From Neolecta irregularis DAH-3 (Eukaryota > Ascomycota > Neolectomycetes > Neolectales > Neolectaceae): 64,000 bases of DNA. The notes below the pieces were generated by a model, which saw nothing but the letters and a program-made list of their open reading frames with translations, searched no databases and was not told where the DNA came from. The translations under genes and the position numbers were made by a program. Each line of letters starts with the position of its first letter. Position 1 is the stretch's first letter. Location: positions 1 through 64,000 of the forward strand of contig LXFE01000257.1 of assembly GCA_001929475.1 (NCBI GenBank), read 5' to 3'. Shown in pieces: positions 22,401 through 36,321 of the stretch.

Positions 22401-25400
22401 ATCTACGATTTCACGCATAAAAGCTGTTGATTTACTACTTTGTATCCTTGAAAGATTTCCAGATTTGAGCCTATCGTTTGATGGTTCCCATCGCGAGTCA
22501 ATCCGCTCACTCGTAATTCAGTTCTTTAATGTTCCGGAAATTGGTGTTTTCGCATTCATAGTCGGAAATGCTGCCCGTCTATTTGGGTGCTTTAATGACC
22601 AAGAACACCGCTCCTTATTTGGAGACATCGTTAAAACTTTAGATAGTGATGCACAAAGAGACACTGATGAGAGAATCCAATTCCGTGCGGAACTTTTATT
22701 AAATCTGATCCGCATTTCTGATCAAATCTACCAAACCGCTGTGTATCATTTGTTTGAACTAGCTTCTTTTGCGTCGGCTGAAGATACCGTTCGCCGAGCA
22801 TTCGACACTCTCGCTTCGTCTGTCGGCTTAACTTTCACGGAACTCTTCGAGCGGCATTATGCCTCAAATACATTTCACTGGTGGCTCGGAGCTCACAATA
22901 ATATTGATAACTTTTCATTTAGTATACTAGGTTTTTCTAATTTTCAAGAATTCGTCAACACATGGGGCCACGAAATTTATAGCCAGTTGTTGATCATGAA
23001 CCGAATAGACGAGGCTCACGTTTTCATTCAAAATCATGGCCTGGATGTGAAGGACATGTTCAACAAAGCATTTGTATTCCTCGCGGCGCATGGTTTTTTG
23101 AGCGGTACGCAGTCTGGTCAGCAGCATCCTGCCATTAGTCTTGCAAAGACCACACTGGGTGAATTGGCGTTTCGTCACAATCTTACGCAATCGATGCCAG
23201 ATATCATCTATACTATGACTCGGTGCACAAAAATGGACAAAAATGCCGTGGAGATACTGGGCAAACGAAAATATACCGAGCAAAGTTCCAAATTGGCCAC
23301 AATAATCGCCTTGGGAAGTAGTGAAAACATTATCCCTCAACTCCCTAGACCACCCTATTCGCTTGATGTTACTTTAAGTGCTCTTGAAGAGCTACTTTTA
23401 GTAAGCCATGTCAAAGGTTCTGACATTTGGTCTCCATCTTCATTGGTATACATGTGTCGACGATTGCTGAGAGATGCATTTCACCAGGCCCATCCCTCAC
23501 TGGCCTGTATCGTGTTGAAACAGATACGATTGTTGGTTATCCTGGCAGGCACTGCTGGTTTCGCGGGCTATTCCTATACTATGCTTCTTCGGGGTCTTTG
23601 TGAATTTATTGGGAATCCAGCTGGGTCAGCAGACTCCATGGGATTGTTGCGATATTTGCTATCAGATCACTGCCCGGGGTTCCATACTGAAGTAGACGCT
23701 GCTGCCGCGGCAATCTTTACCATTTATCAACATTTCAAGACTTCGACATGCAAGGGATTGCCGGACAAATCTCTCCCAAAGTCATGGTTTGTTGAATTAC
23801 TCGATAGTTGCGGAAAACGACCAGGTTTGGAAAAGTACGCATCAGTTTTGGACATCTTGTTTAAAAGAATGTTCACTGCCGATAAAAATCTGGATTCGGA
23901 TGCATGGAATAACATAGTTGCTTTCATGAATTTTTATCCTGCAAGTGCCATCACAGATCGAATGAAACTAGAGCTTCTACACGTTCTTTCTGCAGATTTT
24001 ATCACTCCTACTCAAACACTTGATAAACTTCTTAGCTGTGTCACACGGACCAGCATGCTGGACAAACTTCTTAGAACACCAACAAATGCAGATAAGGCTC
24101 ATTCATTCTTTTCCTCACTATCTGTGAGATATATAGGCATCAAGTGTCTCAATAGTCTCTGTCGAAATGCACCAGCCGAAGATATCCTGCAGGATCGGGG
24201 ATTAGAATCATCCGGCCAACATAACAAATTCACGAAGATTTTGGAACTCATTCTCGCTCGTCTTGATTCTCAGAAGAATTCTATAGTAGCAACGACGGAG
24301 AAAGTCTTACGAGTTTGGTACCGCGACAACGCCGTAAAGAAGAACAATAAACGCATTCACAGCCGCGCCATCAATATCATGGAAATGCCTTTTCTCGGAA
24401 AGGCAGACGAACCGAGCAACGAGGCGAGGGTGTATGTATCTAAGTTTACAAACATCCTCAATCTTACCCGTCCACCAGCAGAGACGCGGAAATGGACCAG
24501 ATCGATTGTTTCATACTTTATCTTCTCACTTTTTAACGAAGAACCGGCGATTACGTTAATTGACCTTCTTTTAGTTGACTGCTCTTTTGCCACAACTCTT
24601 ATGCCTCATTTGATCGAGTTCTACCTGTTGCAAGCCTCTACAGAGGACCGAGCTTCCATTGTTAAGTGGTTCGATTCCGTCTTTAGTTGGGAGAATCGAT
24701 TGGAACATCAATCGATACTTTTAGGTTGTCTGGTTCATCTTCGACTACACACACATTCAACTAGTGATAAGGATTGTTGGCTGCCAATTGATTGGGTCAA
24801 TGCTTCTAAAGCGGCCCTCCGTTGCAATTCATTCAATCTTGCAGTAGTGTTGCTCGAAAACGAACGTGCTCAGAAGGGTATCCTGTCAGATGAAGCTATC
24901 CAGACTTTACATGACACATTCGCTGTAATAAATGAGCCCGACTTGTTCTATGCTCGACGGACTCAAATAAATTTAGATACATTAAGAGAAAAATTTGTCA
25001 ACGAATCACGGAACTGGAATCGACTGCAAATTGAAGCATCACAAATCGAGGCTTCTTACAGAGTATCTCCTGAAAAGACATTCCCCTCTCAAGGTCTCCA
25101 GATAACCATGTCTGCTCTCGGTTACAGCGCAATATCAAGCGAACTGGATTCAATCTCCCATCAGTTTCCCCTTGATATCATGAAACAGAAGGATCTCATT
25201 TATGCAAACGCTTTCAAGCTTGAACGATGGGATATACCAATACCTAGAAAAATCGATTCTATCAACATGATGCTTTATAAGGTGTTTCATACGCTTGCAA
25301 ATAGTGACATTCCTGTTGTATTGACTGTAATCGACAACTCGATACGTTTTATGACGACCAAATTCAACAATGGCACCGCCTATATTAGGAACAAAGATTG

Positions 25401-28165
25401 TGAGACAGCAATCGCTACTCTTGTCGATTGTGAGAGGTTCCTAAGCATCAACAGTTCAAACAAGAACCTCTCGAAATGGTTACAAGACATTGAAGAGTGG
25501 ACGTCCAGAGCAACAAAGAATGATCTAAACTATTAAAGGAAATTCTAACCATTCTAGGTTTGATGATATCAAAGAGCTCATATCAACTCGGCGTGTCCTT
25601 CTGTCGATTCTCAATAAATCTGCGTCGTTGCGAGGTCGACTCCACATTAAAGAAGCAGAAGCACAGGTTGCGCTTGCGAAATGGACATCTGATAGCATTG
25701 ACACAGCACTGAAATTCAAAGAACCACAGGCGGCCTTGACAGATCTCGCTTACTTGGATTGTCTAGCTAATATTCCAAGCTATCTAAAAAAGTTTAAACT
25801 TGCAAACATTCTTTGGGAACAAAAGCTAGAACCTGAGGCCGTCAGATTACTGGAGGAACTAGGAGGCATTGATGATAAAGAACTAAAGACTCATGGGGTA
25901 CGAAAATCGAGGATACATGTTCTGATGGTATAACACATCTCAGGAAAATCAGTTAACTTGCAGTCTCGTTGGTCGGCTGAAGCTCGTCTTATGCGGACCG
26001 GAGCGATTTGTGGATACCTTGAAAATGCACTTAATGAATTGAACCAAGGAAAATGTCAGTGGGGTGAGCTTTTTTATACTTACGCAGAAATATGCAGCTC
26101 TCAATACGAGCAGCCAGAATTCAACGACGAAATGAAACACGCACAGGAGATTTTCCTGAAAAAGGATATCGAAGTTCAGGCCTTGAAAGCATCATACCTG
26201 AGAAACACAGATGACATCGAGCTTAAAAGACGCTTCTACATAGCTAACAAAATGCGAAATTCAGATTCACAGGAACTTTCGCGTCTGCAGCAACGATCCC
26301 GTAACTATTTGGAAACTGCTATTCGAATGTATCTTGAGTGTCTCAAGATTTGCGATGACTTTGACGATTGTATATTTCGACTGTGTGCTCTATGGCTTTC
26401 CAAGTACGACCAAACCCTCGATTCATATTGCTATACGAAATTTCGAGACGTTGCATCCCACAAGTTTATCCGGATATTCAACCAACTTTCTTCTCGACTG
26501 GATATTCAGCAAGGACTCTTCCAAGAAGTGTTGGTTCAGTTATTAACTCGTGTTGTTGCCGAACATCCCTTCCATACTATATATGCAGTTTTCGCCATAC
26601 AAAACATGACAAGTTCCTCGAATGCCGCATATGATACTAGTCCCGTTAATAGATCTAGATCCCAAGCCGCAAAATTTCTACTTGATGGTTTCTCTCAAAT
26701 CAACAGTTCCATGGCTTCCTTACGGTCTCGTGTTGAGCGACTTGTCAAAAGCTATATCGACCTAGGTGTAATAAAACCCAACACTCAGGGTCAATCCATC
26801 AAGCTTCCAGAGAATAAACACAGAGTTTTATTTAAGGATCTTCCACGTTGGAAATTTCCCAATCCGACGAGCAAAATTCCAATCAGCATTACCAAGAATT
26901 ATGCACAAATGCCAATCATTCAGAACATAGACCCTAACGTCAAAGTTGCTTCTGGAAATTCAAAACCCCTGGTCTTTAAAGTACTGGATTCAGATGGTAT
27001 CTGGCATCGTCAGATCGTATATTCATTAACCATCCTACTGTTGACGAATTAGGTCAAAAATGGTGACGACCTCCGCCAAGATTCTGTCATGGAGCAAGTC
27101 TTTGATGAAGTAAATATCGTCCTTCAACGTCGAAGAGAAACCAGATATCGGTCACTGACTATCAAGACCTATGTCGTTGTTCCTCTTTATCCACGAGGAG
27201 GTCTCATTCAGTGGGTTGACAATACAACTGCGCTCAAAGAGTATCTCAACAGTCGTCATCATAAATATTACAAACACGACCTCAAATTCATCAAATGTCA
27301 CGAGCTTGTGGGTAATGCGCAGGGCGCACAGCGAATCAAGGCTTTCAAGAATGTTCTCGAGAATTTCCATCCTGTGATGAATCATCTCTTTCTCGAAGAC
27401 TACACCGACCCCGAAGTTTGGTTCTCCACGCGCGTGAGATACGCTAGAAGTTTGGCTATTATATCTATTGTGGGCGAAATCATTGGCCTAGGGGATCGCC
27501 ATGGCTTTAACATTCTTTTTGATCAACAGACTGGCGAAGTCGTCAATATTGACTTGGGAATAGCATTTGAAAAGGTAGCATGTGTCCAAATGTACTGGCT
27601 TGACTCTACTAGGGCAAAACGTTGCCTGTACCCGAGATGGTCCCGTTCAGATTGACGCAGAACCTAGCAAGTGTCTGCGTGGTCGGATATTGACTTTCAG
27701 GTTGATGGTCTGGGTTATCAAGGTGTTGAAGGAACCTTTCGTCGATGTTGTGAAATTACGCTCAGCGCTCTACGAGAAGAGAAAAAGAGTATTATGACGA
27801 TCTTGGATGTTCTAAAACATGATCCACTTTACGACTGGTACACGTTAGCTCATTGAGGCATCATTTAAACACTTTAGGACAATCAGCCCTCTCAAGCTTG
27901 CTCAAATCCAGGATCGGTACAATGTTCAAACCGGACAAATCACCGATCCACATGTGAAATCTGCCAATATTAATTATCCGGAAGCCGAACGAGCACTTTT
28001 CACGGTTACCAAAAAATTAACTAGTACCCTTGGAGTCGAGGCCACTGTCAATGAACTCATTCAGACAGCACAGGATGTCGAAGTCCTTGCCATGATGTTC
28101 CAAGGTATGCTGGCCCGCTTGTTTTATTCATTTCTGATTAAACAGGATGGGGCGCATGGCAGTGA
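19435..28165 (+). CDS. TEL1: ATM-family checkpoint kinase Tel1
   Basis: Eight exons, about 2806 aa. The start at 19435 gives [18 protein letters not shown], the TAN motif near the N-terminus specific to Tel1/ATM. A 2000-residue HEAT-repeat solenoid is encoded by the uninterrupted first exon, followed by the FAT region. The kinase domain reads [13 protein letters not shown], catalytic loop [17 protein letters not shown] (DLG replacing DFG, as is usual in ATM) and the PIKK activation segment FRLTQNLVDGLG. The FATC end is FQGWGAWQ. Tel1 is recruited by MRX/MRN to DNA ends and maintains telomeres. One intron (27667-27700) uses GCAAGT. The first intron boundary (near 25502-25558) is ambiguous: GTCCAG or GTGGAC as donor. 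Confidence 0.95.
27667..27700 (+). other. GC-AG intron in the TEL1 kinase domain
   Basis: A 34-nt intron with donor GCAAGT gives FRLTQNLVDGLG, exactly the length of the activation segment in the family. A competing GTCTGC donor 6 nt downstream would add two residues and leave a 28-nt intron, shorter than any other here. Confidence 0.7.
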
Positions 28166-28293
28166 TATCCATATTTATATGGCACAGAGAAGTCAAAGCA
28201 ATAAAAACAAGCTTATTTTTAAATATACCCCTATTTTGTATTTACAAATACACCAGAGGACCCCACACGCCCATATAAAGATATAACCGACAA

Positions 28294-31200
28294 TCAACCT
28301 AATTTAGCAATATTCATCATCTCTTGAATGAAAATCTTTTCCAGTTCCACAAGAGGAACTTGGTTGTTAGTTGTGGGGCTTTGAATCACATCTCGAGCTG
28401 TCTGAGCGGGCGAGTAGTTTACAATGCGACTACTGTTTCTCTTATTCGAAAGCAAATAATCACTTGCCACAGTTTGCGCTTCAAGATATCCAATATCAAC
28501 GTTGGATATATTCTCTGTACTCTTGAATGCAGATGTCCGGGGTTCATATGGCCATCTCTTTGACGCAAAGGGAGTTTTTGGGATGATATTTTCATCTAGA
28601 AATGGGTTGGCTTTCGCCAGCAGACATTGTATATCCAATGACTCTCCAGGCAAGATGGGCGTGGGGTGTGAAGGGGTAACGCAGTCTAAATCGACCTCCT
28701 TTCTCAAAACTTTATCGATATCAACGGCTGAGAAAAATGCGCATCCCTGAATTTGGATTAATTTGAGTGAAAAAGAAAGGTGTACCTGGGGAACATCATT
28801 AATTCCAAGTTGTTGACAGAACATGGCTCTCGTCCATAGATTACTGATCTGTAAAGCCATTGCAGCGCGATATTTATCCTCCTCTCTTACCAAATATCTG
28901 ATTTCATCATGAACAGTCAAAGATAATCGAGCGTTAATATTATATCGCCGTATTAAATATTCCATTGAAACAATAAGTAAATGAAGATAATCAACACCAG
29001 ACGATTGAATGGCCCAATTGATCCGGGAAGTCATGAAAGCTCCTTTGCTCAGATTTTTTCGTAGTAAGGCTTCGGTGATTGTACATCCTAAGACGGGTGT
29101 CCTGGGTACGTCTTCCTCAGCTATTTCCTCCAGTTTGTTAAACACGAAACTCTCTGTCCCCCCTCGCCAGAACTTCTTTTTACTATTTGTGGGATTCTTT
29201 GGAGAACCGCAAAGAGATACTAATTTATGACCTTTTGTTGCTTTGTAGAGATTCGCAGCAACCTTTTTAGCGTCGACTTCTGATATTGAAGGATTAAATT
29301 GCTGTAGGAGCTGACAAGCGAATGGCAAGCCGGCACCATAGATCCTTCCGTAATTGAAGATCTGCAGCCTGTAAGATTGAATTGGTGAAATTATGATACC
29401 TTGGCAGCATTACGAGAAATTCCCAAAATGCTTGCTGTTTTCGAGTGCATATCAGTTCCCGCAGACTTTGTTCCTTCAAGAGTCATCCATCCCATGGCGG
29501 TTGCTCCATGGTGTTTGAATTGGGCGTCACCAATCAAACTTGCAATCCATAATTCTTCTGAGCTGCGAAGTTAGCCTTTTTTTCAGTGTCAACCAGTCAT
29601 ACTCGACATCAGCACCGACAAATGTATATCCTTCAGGGGCTCTGACCATAGCTTTCAACTCTGAACCGATCCTATTTTTCTTTGCATTGCTGGCCGTGAG
29701 CCAAGTTTTTTCCACTGCTCGTCGAGTAATAGTTCCCATAGGAATAATCTGAGGTAATATTACACCGATTTCCAAGTTTTCGTCGACTCCTAAATCATGC
29801 TCATGCGACCCCCAAACAACAAACTGTGAAGTGATTCGTTCTCGAGCACATATCCAATATGAACAAGCCGCGTTCATATTTAGAGCGTCGCGAGCATACA
29901 AGAATTCTGATTCCAAGAGCCCATCTTCGAAAGCTTTTATATAATTCTTAGCCATTGGAGAACAACAGCGCGCAGCGGCACCGTCTTTATGAGGAACTTT
30001 GAAATATATTCCTTCGGTATCGAGTTGGAGTTTTTTGTTTGGATCTTCAGAAAAATCACAACGAACAAAATGCTTTGCTTCATAGAGTATCGAGTTAGAG
30101 GAGTCCACAAGGCGGAATGTCCAGCCGTATTTGTCGGACCAAACAAGGGGATTCTTTTCCCATGATAGGCGCAGGAGGAGGGGAGCAATGCGTGTTCGGA
30201 CGGAAATATTTATTGGTTTTGTTGATGTGGGATGTAGCGCTCTGTACCATTTAGGGTAGCCAGGTAGAAACGATCCTTTCGGAGGTCGCAGTTCCTTTGT
30301 TTTTTTGTCCATTACTTCTTGAATCTTTTGGACTGACCAATCGAGCTGGCAGAGCCACGGATCTTTTTCGATCTCATCAGGCGAGTCTTTTAATTTCAAG
30401 GCCTCATTAGCGAGGGTAATTAACCTTTTTTGGATTTCTGTTGACATTTCTTGATAGATCTCTTCAGCCTTTGCAATGTAATGTTTCCAGGATTTGTTCA
30501 CCGGAAGAAAAACGGATGCAAGGCGAGTAAGGCCGACAAAGCTTACTGGATGGGGACAAACTTTCCGAAAGGAAGGGAAGACTGCTTTGTACACTTGGTG
30601 AGTGATTCGGACATCCTCCGCGCAATATTTGATAAGCTCTTGGAACCGGTCGAAAACCCCATCTCTGTCTAATTCACCAAAGAGATCTCGGGTAGACTTA
30701 TCGGGAAGGATGTTGCAATGAAACCGAGCCACTTCAAGGAGACTGTTTGTTGAACTTTTCGAAATCCACGGCTCGTCAAATTCTTCGAATTCAATGACTT
30801 CAAGTATACTAGCCAATTCTGCTGCATTTGCTTCTGCAGTAATCTGTTCCTTTAGTTCTTTATTTTTCCTGTGTTTAAGCCATGTTGGTCGTTGGCGAGA
30901 ACACATTCCATTTACAGCAACGTGAAGAGACATAGTATCGATAAATGCTATTCTATGCTCTTTGAAATTATATTGTTCCCTAATTCGTGCTCGATCGTAA
31001 CCGATATTATGACCAACAATTACACGTTCTTTATCTGAGGAAGGAAGAGGAATCAAATGTTCCGGCTTATCGGAGTGTCCAGTGATCCAAGGGGAAACCC
31101 ATATATACCATGCCTCGCTAGAAGCAGCGCAGGCCATGACAGCGTATTTTGATATTTTGTACAAAACTTCAGTATCAAAGACGAGGCAGTCATCTTGCGG

Positions 31201-31725
31201 ACAATCGATTTTGTCTACTGCAAAGTCTCCAAGGAGGGTCTCCATGGGTCGTTTCACGTTGTTTGGATTTATAGGTGTATAACGGTGCCAACCAGGTTCT
31301 CGCATAAATTCCGCTGGCATTGGAGGGAGTTGAACACGAGCGAAATGGGTTGCTTGGGACAGGTAAGGTTCGGCGATCTCCATCCCGATATTATGGAAAT
31401 GCTCATCGAAAGTAGTTCCGCACAACGGCGGAAGGTTCATTTCGATCGGCGCGGACATGTTTGTGGTTTTGCCATAGAGGCCGTGCAGCGACAAATGCTT
31501 TCGCGACAGGTCTACGAGTTCTCGCGGTGGTTCAGTAACCAGACCGTTAAAGAGCTGGCGATGCAATGACGGAGAGAGCTGTTGAATGCCTGCTTGGTTT
31601 ACTCGGCGCTTTCCTTCAGGCGGCACGGCAACGGCACTCGGGTTGAGTGTACGTACAGGCGAAAAATGGCCAAAGTACCTGCGCAGACTATGGTGGCCAT
31701 TTAGACGGCGCAAAACATAGGCCAT
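28294..31725 (-). CDS. MIP1: Mitochondrial DNA polymerase gamma
   Basis: Four exons, 1104 aa from ATG 31725 ([17 protein letters not shown], a mitochondrial presequence). An in-frame ATG at 31857 would precede it. Exonuclease motifs: VFDTEV (Exo I), VGHNIGYDR (Exo II) and [11 protein letters not shown] (Exo III). Family-A polymerase motifs: [14 protein letters not shown] (A), [16 protein letters not shown] (B) and VHDEIRYLV (C). The residues expected for metal binding and nucleotide selection are present. The C-terminal extension past motif C is about 170 residues and Ser/Pro-rich, as in filamentous-fungal MIP1. It replicates and proofreads mtDNA. It shares a 174-bp promoter with TPI1 and is convergent with TEL1. 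Confidence 0.96.
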
Positions 31726-31899
31726 GTTGTCTATTTCAGCAACAGTAGGTCGCTCGAGGTTGGAGATTAGGCGGCAATCGCCACGTCCGATCAAAGAAGT
31801 CGAAAGCAACGTCTTGGGTTCAGAATACGAGAAGCACGTGCTTCTGTGGCACCGCAAACCTGGTAAAGAGTCGCTTTCTCACTCCGCATAGACTCCATT

Positions 31900-32885
<986 letters not shown>

Positions 32886-32949
32886 AGGCGGTAATTCGCC
32901 AATATAACGTTAGATCATACCGAACGTCCGTTTATAATACATAAACTCA

Positions 32950-34673
32950 TTAAATTTTCTTTGAATCTCTTCCTAGTCCATACCTCCTACAAATAGCCTC
33001 CACATCTCCTATCGCATCAATCTCACCCTGTGCAATATAGACCGGCCTCCCGCTACCCTGTCCAATATTCATCACGGCTCCAGTTAACACCCGTTCTGCA
33101 ACTCTTCGTAGATCGCTGGTTGTCAGAGCAGAAATCTTTTTACACATTTCCCGCGCACCAACTTTATATCCTTGAACTTGAACCTAAAAAATCAGTCTTC
33201 AACTGAAAAAGTTATTACCTGTCTTCCAAGATCCTCAAGTTCAGTCATTCTACTCTCAAGATTCATCAACAAAGAGCTCCGTAATTGATTTTTGGAGCGC
33301 TCGACTTCCGTCTTGGTTAATCCTCCTTTTCCATCATGCATAATCAAGGCCAACTGCTGGCACACAACATCAGCGATACGATGAGCAGCGTCGTGTCTAC
33401 AACTGGCAGAAATTCCAAAAAGGCCAGAATCGACATAACTATGTTGAAATGCAAGACAATTTTCTACCCAACCATACTGATTCAACACTTCTGTAAACAG
33501 ACGGGAGTACATCCCTTTTCCAGGGCCACCGGCGCTGAAAGAGCCGCCTCCACCCATGAGCATTTGGAGTGCTGCAAGGGCATATATATCAGGATCAGAG
33601 ACTGCCAGACTTTCGAATGCGAGGTAAAAATGTGTAAAATGTGTTTTAGGTATTGCTTCGTGTGGAAGCATCCTTGCACCCCCAGTGAACCGTGCAGGAA
33701 TTGACAACGGAGCAAGATTCTCTTCATTTTCTGGGGAGAGAGATGATTGTGATGTAACTGTTGATATATTTTCAGGTAATGGTTTCGACGGTAAATTCGT
33801 TCCATTTACAAGTGAATGCTTCAAAGAATCTGAGCAAGTCGAGGATTTCGGTGAGCCTGTTGTCATATCACCAAAATATTTTCTGGTTAGCTCAAGAGCT
33901 TTGTCGTGAGGAACTCCAGCAAATGCAACGACCAACCTGTCTGGTGTAAAGAACACATCTCGATATTCCTTGACTAGCTCTGGCGTAATCTGTAGTACTC
34001 GGTCCTCTGGACACAAGGTTGGATTTCCAAGTGTAAGACTATTATAAGCGGCCGCATGTAAAATCTCCGGCAAAATCAAATCTGGCTTGTTCCAAATTTC
34101 TTGAAGCTCAAACAATGCTGTTTCTTGTTGCATATTGACTTCTTCGGGAGTGATTAGTGGATCACGAATTGTTTCGCTTAACAATACCATCATTTTTTCG
34201 ACGTCGTTGTTGAACACAGCCGATTGATAGACTATAAATTCGCGTGATGATGAACACATGTGGTTTCCACCTAACGATTCAAGCGATTCGAGCATATTAT
34301 CTGCTGTCCTTGAGCCAGTGCTCTTTTAGGAGGTAAACGAAATGTCTGGGAATGGAAGATACCTTAAATGCTAGACGGTCGACTATATGACTTACTCCTT
34401 CGAGTTTTTTCGATTCATAGCGAGAACCGGCATTTACATATACTCCCAATGCTGAGAAATGACCTGGAAGAGCTTCTGTAGCTACGCGGACTCCATTTTC
34501 TAGAGTTGTGATTTGATCGAGTTCAGTTGTATCCTTGAGGTTAAATTTTGAGTGGAAAAATTTCGTACTCGAGACAAGAGATCTACAGGAATAGCATGGG
34601 CTTTTCGAGCAGCAGATGACCCGGAAAAGGATTTCGGGACGAATTTGGGCGCCGAACGTAGCAACCTCCACAT
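32950..34673 (-). CDS. MAS2: Mitochondrial processing peptidase alpha subunit
   Basis: Four exons, 536 aa. The start codon at 34673 begins MWRLLRSAPKFVPKSFSG, a typical matrix-targeting sequence. A 38-nt intron then leads to LENGVRVATEALPGHFSALG and AGSRYE, and another to the AFKSTGSRTADNMLE helix. The zinc site of the beta subunit (HxxEH) is replaced here by a non-catalytic sequence, GVSHIVDRLAF, as expected for alpha. The glycine-rich loop GGGGSFSAGGPGKGM is the alpha-subunit hallmark that binds the presequence. With MAS1 it removes mitochondrial presequences. Confidence 0.95.
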
Positions 34674-34840
34674 GCTGCTGTAGGATTGATTATTCGGTGT
34701 GCAGAAAATATGAAAGTTTGCAGATAACAAAAGTTTACTCGACTGATGACACATTGATTTACAACCTCCTCTACGACAATTTTATGATATTACACCCAAT
34801 TATTGATATGCAGAAATTTATTGTGAATAAAACCCCATAC

Positions 34841-36256
34841 TCAAGTAGATTCAACTTCGCTGGCCTGTGGTATAACCCACCAATATTTCTTTTGGGTGTC
34901 CCGTCGTGTCTTCATCACTTCCAGTATATTATTAACTCTTGCAGCCTCTTGTGTTCTCGCAGAAGCTTCGTGTATTTTAATAATATTTAACAAAGTCGAT
35001 TCAGCAATGGTGAACGTCCCATGATCCTCCTTAAATTTCTCAGTAAATTCGATCAAGAGCCGCTCCGCTGCAGCCGTTCGCATGCCTCGAAGCTCGTCTT
35101 GAATTATTATTAAGTACATTGACCATGAAGGGTCGACGTTGACCTTGGAAGAGCGCATTAGGTCCCATATAGTACGGGCAGTGGAAGGAACAACTCTTTG
35201 ACGATAAGATGTCCAAGCAACCCGGGTGCTTCGGAGAGCCGCCCAGCGGAGAAGCGCGGCCCACACTTCAAACGGGCACTTGATGCGATAATGCCGGGAG
35301 ATCAATTCGACACTCGAGAGTGCAGCTGATATCATGCCGTTGAAGCCATAAGCTACAGCAAGAGCCATGAGGGTATGTGGTGTTGGCGCTTGGGGATGGT
35401 GTCGCGGAAGCAGCGGTTGAACAATATGGGATCCCTCCTCGTCTGGATGAAGCGACAAACCAAATATTTCTTTGAGAATGTCATGAATCCCTTCCGTGTC
35501 TCCCTTTTTTGCTCTAGCAAGGATCAAAGTGTCAAATGTTGCGCTGTTGGGATTGACTTTGTTCTTGATCATCACTCTTAAGAGATTGGTTGCAGCCGCA
35601 ATGTCTTGCTGCCCACTAGTAGCCCTGGTACGAAACTCAAGGGAGTCGATTCCATAAAGAATAGCGATTACGGAATTGTAGCAGTACACGTCTGGTTTTA
35701 CGCCTGATGCAATGAGTTCCTGCCAGATTTGTAGCGCGTAATCATTGAATGACCCTGCACGTGCGCAGGCGAGGATATGGGCATAGTCGTTGACAGAGAG
35801 TCTTTCGACATGGGATGCCAGGGCTTGCTTGGTTTCTAGTAGATTCCTGAAAAGAAGGTCTCGTTTCTCGTTAGACTTTGGCCTGGTTGGAGAGAATTTT
35901 AGATATCTCCGTGGTCTCAAAGAGTGCAGGAGAGCTGAGTAGTCTTCGGGGGTGAGAAATTCTACCTGATGGTGGAGCTTGATCATGTTGTACTCTTGCC
36001 AGAGGAGCTTATATTCCCTTGTCCTTAGAAAACGGCGGAATTTTGAAATTTGACCAGGGTCGTAACGGGGCACATAGCGAAAAGTGCTCGGTCGTGGACG
36101 GGGTGTAATTGACGCAGAAAAGGCGAGTGTAGGACGGAAGTGTTTGTGGGGAGCGCTGGTTGGTGGTTTGGGGGTGGAAAATAATTTGGAGGAGACGCAT
36201 GAGGCGTATTCTCTGTAAAAGAGCCGCTGCATGGGCAGAGGGGTGGGTATATGCAT
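34841..36256 (-). CDS. Mitochondrial pentatricopeptide-repeat protein
   Basis: Intronless, 471 aa from ATG 36256. The N-terminus is basic and Ser-rich (MQRLFYREYASCVSSKLF) and looks like a mitochondrial presequence. From residue about 150 there are PPR-like helix pairs: the repeat containing IWQELIASGVKPDVYCYNSVI and one with NKVNPNSATFDTLILARAKKGD fit the 35-residue consensus. The C-terminal half has a Trp-rich block (WAALLRWAALRSTR, then RTIWDLMRS) reminiscent of the ATP13/AEP2-like ATPase-expression family, but I am not certain. PPR proteins of this kind stabilise or translate particular mitochondrial mRNAs; the target cannot be read from the sequence. Confidence 0.75.
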   Translation of the reverse strand: MHIPTPLPMQRLFYREYASCVSSKLFSTPKPPTSAPHKHFRPTLAFSASITPRPRPSTFRYVPRYDPGQISKFRRFLRTREYKLLWQEYNMIKLHHQVEFLTPEDYSALLHSLRPRRYLKFSPTRPKSNEKRDLLFRNLLETKQALASHVERLSVNDYAHILACARAGSFNDYALQIWQELIASGVKPDVYCYNSVIAILYGIDSLEFRTRATSGQQDIAAATNLLRVMIKNKVNPNSATFDTLILARAKKGDTEGIHDILKEIFGLSLHPDEEGSHIVQPLLPRHHPQAPTPHTLMALAVAYGFNGMISAALSSVELISRHYRIKCPFEVWAALLRWAALRSTRVAWTSYRQRVVPSTARTIWDLMRSSKVNVDPSWSMYLIIIQDELRGMRTAAAERLLIEFTEKFKEDHGTFTIAESTLLNIIKIHEASARTQEAARVNNILEVMKTRRDTQKKYWWVIPQASEVEST

Positions 36257-36321
36257 TGTGTATGCGCTCAAGCCAAGACCAAGACGCCGGGGCGCAGACG
36301 TGGCGCGGCTGCTGACTGTTG
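36257..36321. promoter_or_regulatory. 65-bp divergent promoter between PPR and CUL4 genes
   Basis: The two start codons (ATG on minus at 36256 and on plus at 36322) are only 65 bp apart. No TATA-like box is visible. The two genes must share a very compact promoter, or their transcription must begin inside each other's 5' ends. Confidence 0.6.
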
